Shown in pieces: positions 13,329-14,026 of a stretch of 14,026 nucleotides of DNA. Source of the stretch: Puniceicoccaceae bacterium (lineage in GTDB: Bacteria; Verrucomicrobiota; Verrucomicrobiia; Opitutales; Coraliomargaritaceae). Positions within the stretch are counted from its first letter, which is position 1, and the number at the start of each line of letters is the position of its first letter. Under the pieces are notes generated by a model. That model was not told the origin of the DNA and made no database searches. It saw only the letters and a list, made by a program, of their open reading frames with translations. Location of the stretch: assembly GCA_003566795.1 (NCBI GenBank), contig PXBU01000070.1, positions 1 to 14,026 of the forward strand, in the 5' to 3' direction. The position numbers were made by a program, and so were the translations under genes.

Positions 13329-13714
13329 CAGCCCACCCCCCTTTCCATCAGGGCATAGCCAGCCACGACCGCGAGTAAACAAAGTCCAACATTCAGCAGG
13401 ATGTTGACCGCAAGCTTCCACCTCGAACCTGATGAAAGAAGATTGAAATTATCAAAACTGAAGGTCGAGAAAGTCGTCAGGCCGCCGCAAAAGCCGACCG
13501 CCATGAAGGCATACAGCTGCTCCGCAGAGGCCGATCCTTCAGGCAAACGAATCCCAGAGCCTAGCACCAAGCCCAGCAAAAAACTCCCAATCACATTTAC
13601 GCACAGAGTCCCCCAGGGGAAGGCAGCCCCCAGCCAGCGACTGACCCCAGTCATGCAAAGGTAACGCGCCACTCCGCCCAGAGCACAGCCGATCATTGTG
13701 AAGAGAAAAAGCAC
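13328..13714 (-). CDS. crcB: Fluoride channel FluC/CrcB, first of a pair
   Basis: A 128-residue four-helix protein and the partner of the next gene. Motifs are canonical: GCALGGVARYL, GTLCVNVIGSFLLG with the pore Asn, and GFCGGLTTFSTFS. It exports fluoride down its gradient through the inner membrane. GTG 13714 gives MLFLFTMIG, fitting the family start; an internal ATG at 13696 is the alternative. The two FluC copies differ in their C-terminal halves and in charged residues, as expected if they insert in opposite orientations. No fluoride riboswitch consensus is visible in the upstream gap. Its stop overlaps the second crcB start by one base. Confidence 0.92.
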   Translation of the reverse strand: MLFLFTMIGCALGGVARYLCMTGVSRWLGAAFPWGTLCVNVIGSFLLGLVLGSGIRLPEGSASAEQLYAFMAVGFCGGLTTFSTFSFDNFNLLSSGSRWKLAVNILLNVGLCLLAVVAGYALMERGVG

Positions 13715-13874
13715 CTTAGCCTAATTGTCGCTTAAACGAAGTGGTGTAAAGAACGAGTTGCCTGCCCCCTTTAGCAGTAAACGAAAGAACAGAAAAACTC
13801 TCAAAATAAATCTTGATCTCGACCGAGATGCTGCATTCTCTCCCCCTTTTTCACTTTTAAACAAGACCACAGCC

Positions 13875-14026
13875 ATGTCCCAACACAACAGTTTTAAGGC
13901 CCTCGGTAGCGGCGGCAAAAAAAATCGCACGGTTCTCAAGCGTTTTGAGCGCATTGACCTGCTCCGCAAGCGCGGACAGTGGGAGGACGGCAACCGCGTC
14001 GTTGGCCTGAGAAAGACCAAGCCGGA
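13875..14026 (+). CDS. Small basic protein of the PVC group (partial, cut by window end)
   Basis: Fifty codons are visible before the window ends: MSQHNSFKALGSGGKKNRT, then VLKRFERIDLLRKRGQW and RVVGLRKTKP. It is rich in Lys and Arg and matches what I remember of the TIGR04137 'small basic protein' family, found across Chlamydiae, Verrucomicrobia and Planctomycetes and suspected to be ribosome-linked; that link is not proven here. The family is about 60-70 residues, so most of the gene is present. No Shine-Dalgarno site precedes the ATG; the leader is C- and A-rich. A short palindrome ATCTCG/CGAGAT (13816-13829) lies upstream. It is divergent from the FluC operon. Confidence 0.75.
   Translation, partial: MSQHNSFKALGSGGKKNRTVLKRFERIDLLRKRGQWEDGNRVVGLRKTKP

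Noticed and set aside
13715..13874. Fluoride riboswitch before the crcB pair
   Set aside because: The conserved GGNGAUGG, CGCC and UGAUG parts of the consensus are not present on the minus strand.

Overview
The window reads as chromosomal DNA from a member of the PVC group, most likely a verrucomicrobial Opitutae/Puniceicoccales-type bacterium. The clues are a small basic protein of the PVC-restricted family (TIGR04137, from memory) at the right edge, short conserved lipoproteins of no known function, and the scarcity of Shine-Dalgarno sites: most genes start behind C-rich leaders. This placement is an inference; no search was run.

The left 3.4 kb (1 to about 3,380) is accessory DNA. It opens with a near-perfect 23-bp-arm palindrome directly before a GIY-YIG nuclease-like gene. 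A second, broken GIY-YIG copy and the tail of an unknown gene follow. Next come a solitary DUF4143-type ATPase, a PIN-family toxin with its ribbon-helix-helix-like antitoxin, a frameshifted small third gene behind a strong ribosome site, and another coding remnant. The region ends at a tRNA-Pro(UGG) gene whose 3' end, with flanking DNA, is repeated exactly (42 bp) 126 bp further out. That is the layout expected of an island boundary at a tRNA, but no integrase is present in the window. The tRNA itself appears to carry an eight-base anticodon loop.

From about 3,700 to the right edge the content is housekeeping. On the plus strand lie rsmA (16S rRNA dimethylation), a dicarboxylate/amino-acid symporter and a RidA-family protein. 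They face queF (queuosine precursor reductase), with an HD-GYP-like tail between them. Then come rsmI (16S rRNA 2'-O-methylation) and, on the minus strand, a three-gene operon of a conserved unknown protein, a SecD-P1-like lipoprotein and an M23 peptidase. A metallophosphatase, an isochorismatase-fold hydrolase and a lipoprotein follow on the plus strand. They converge on a minus-strand operon of two overlapping fluoride-channel genes (crcB/fluC pair) and phosphatidylserine decarboxylase. The window ends inside the small basic protein gene.

Common themes are 16S rRNA modification (rsmA, rsmI), a tRNA gene plus tRNA modification (queF), and the cell envelope (M23 peptidase, lipoproteins, psd, FluC). 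Unexplained structure includes a leader element shared at identical spacing by two unrelated genes (rsmA and the isochorismatase-like gene) and a heptanucleotide repeat array.
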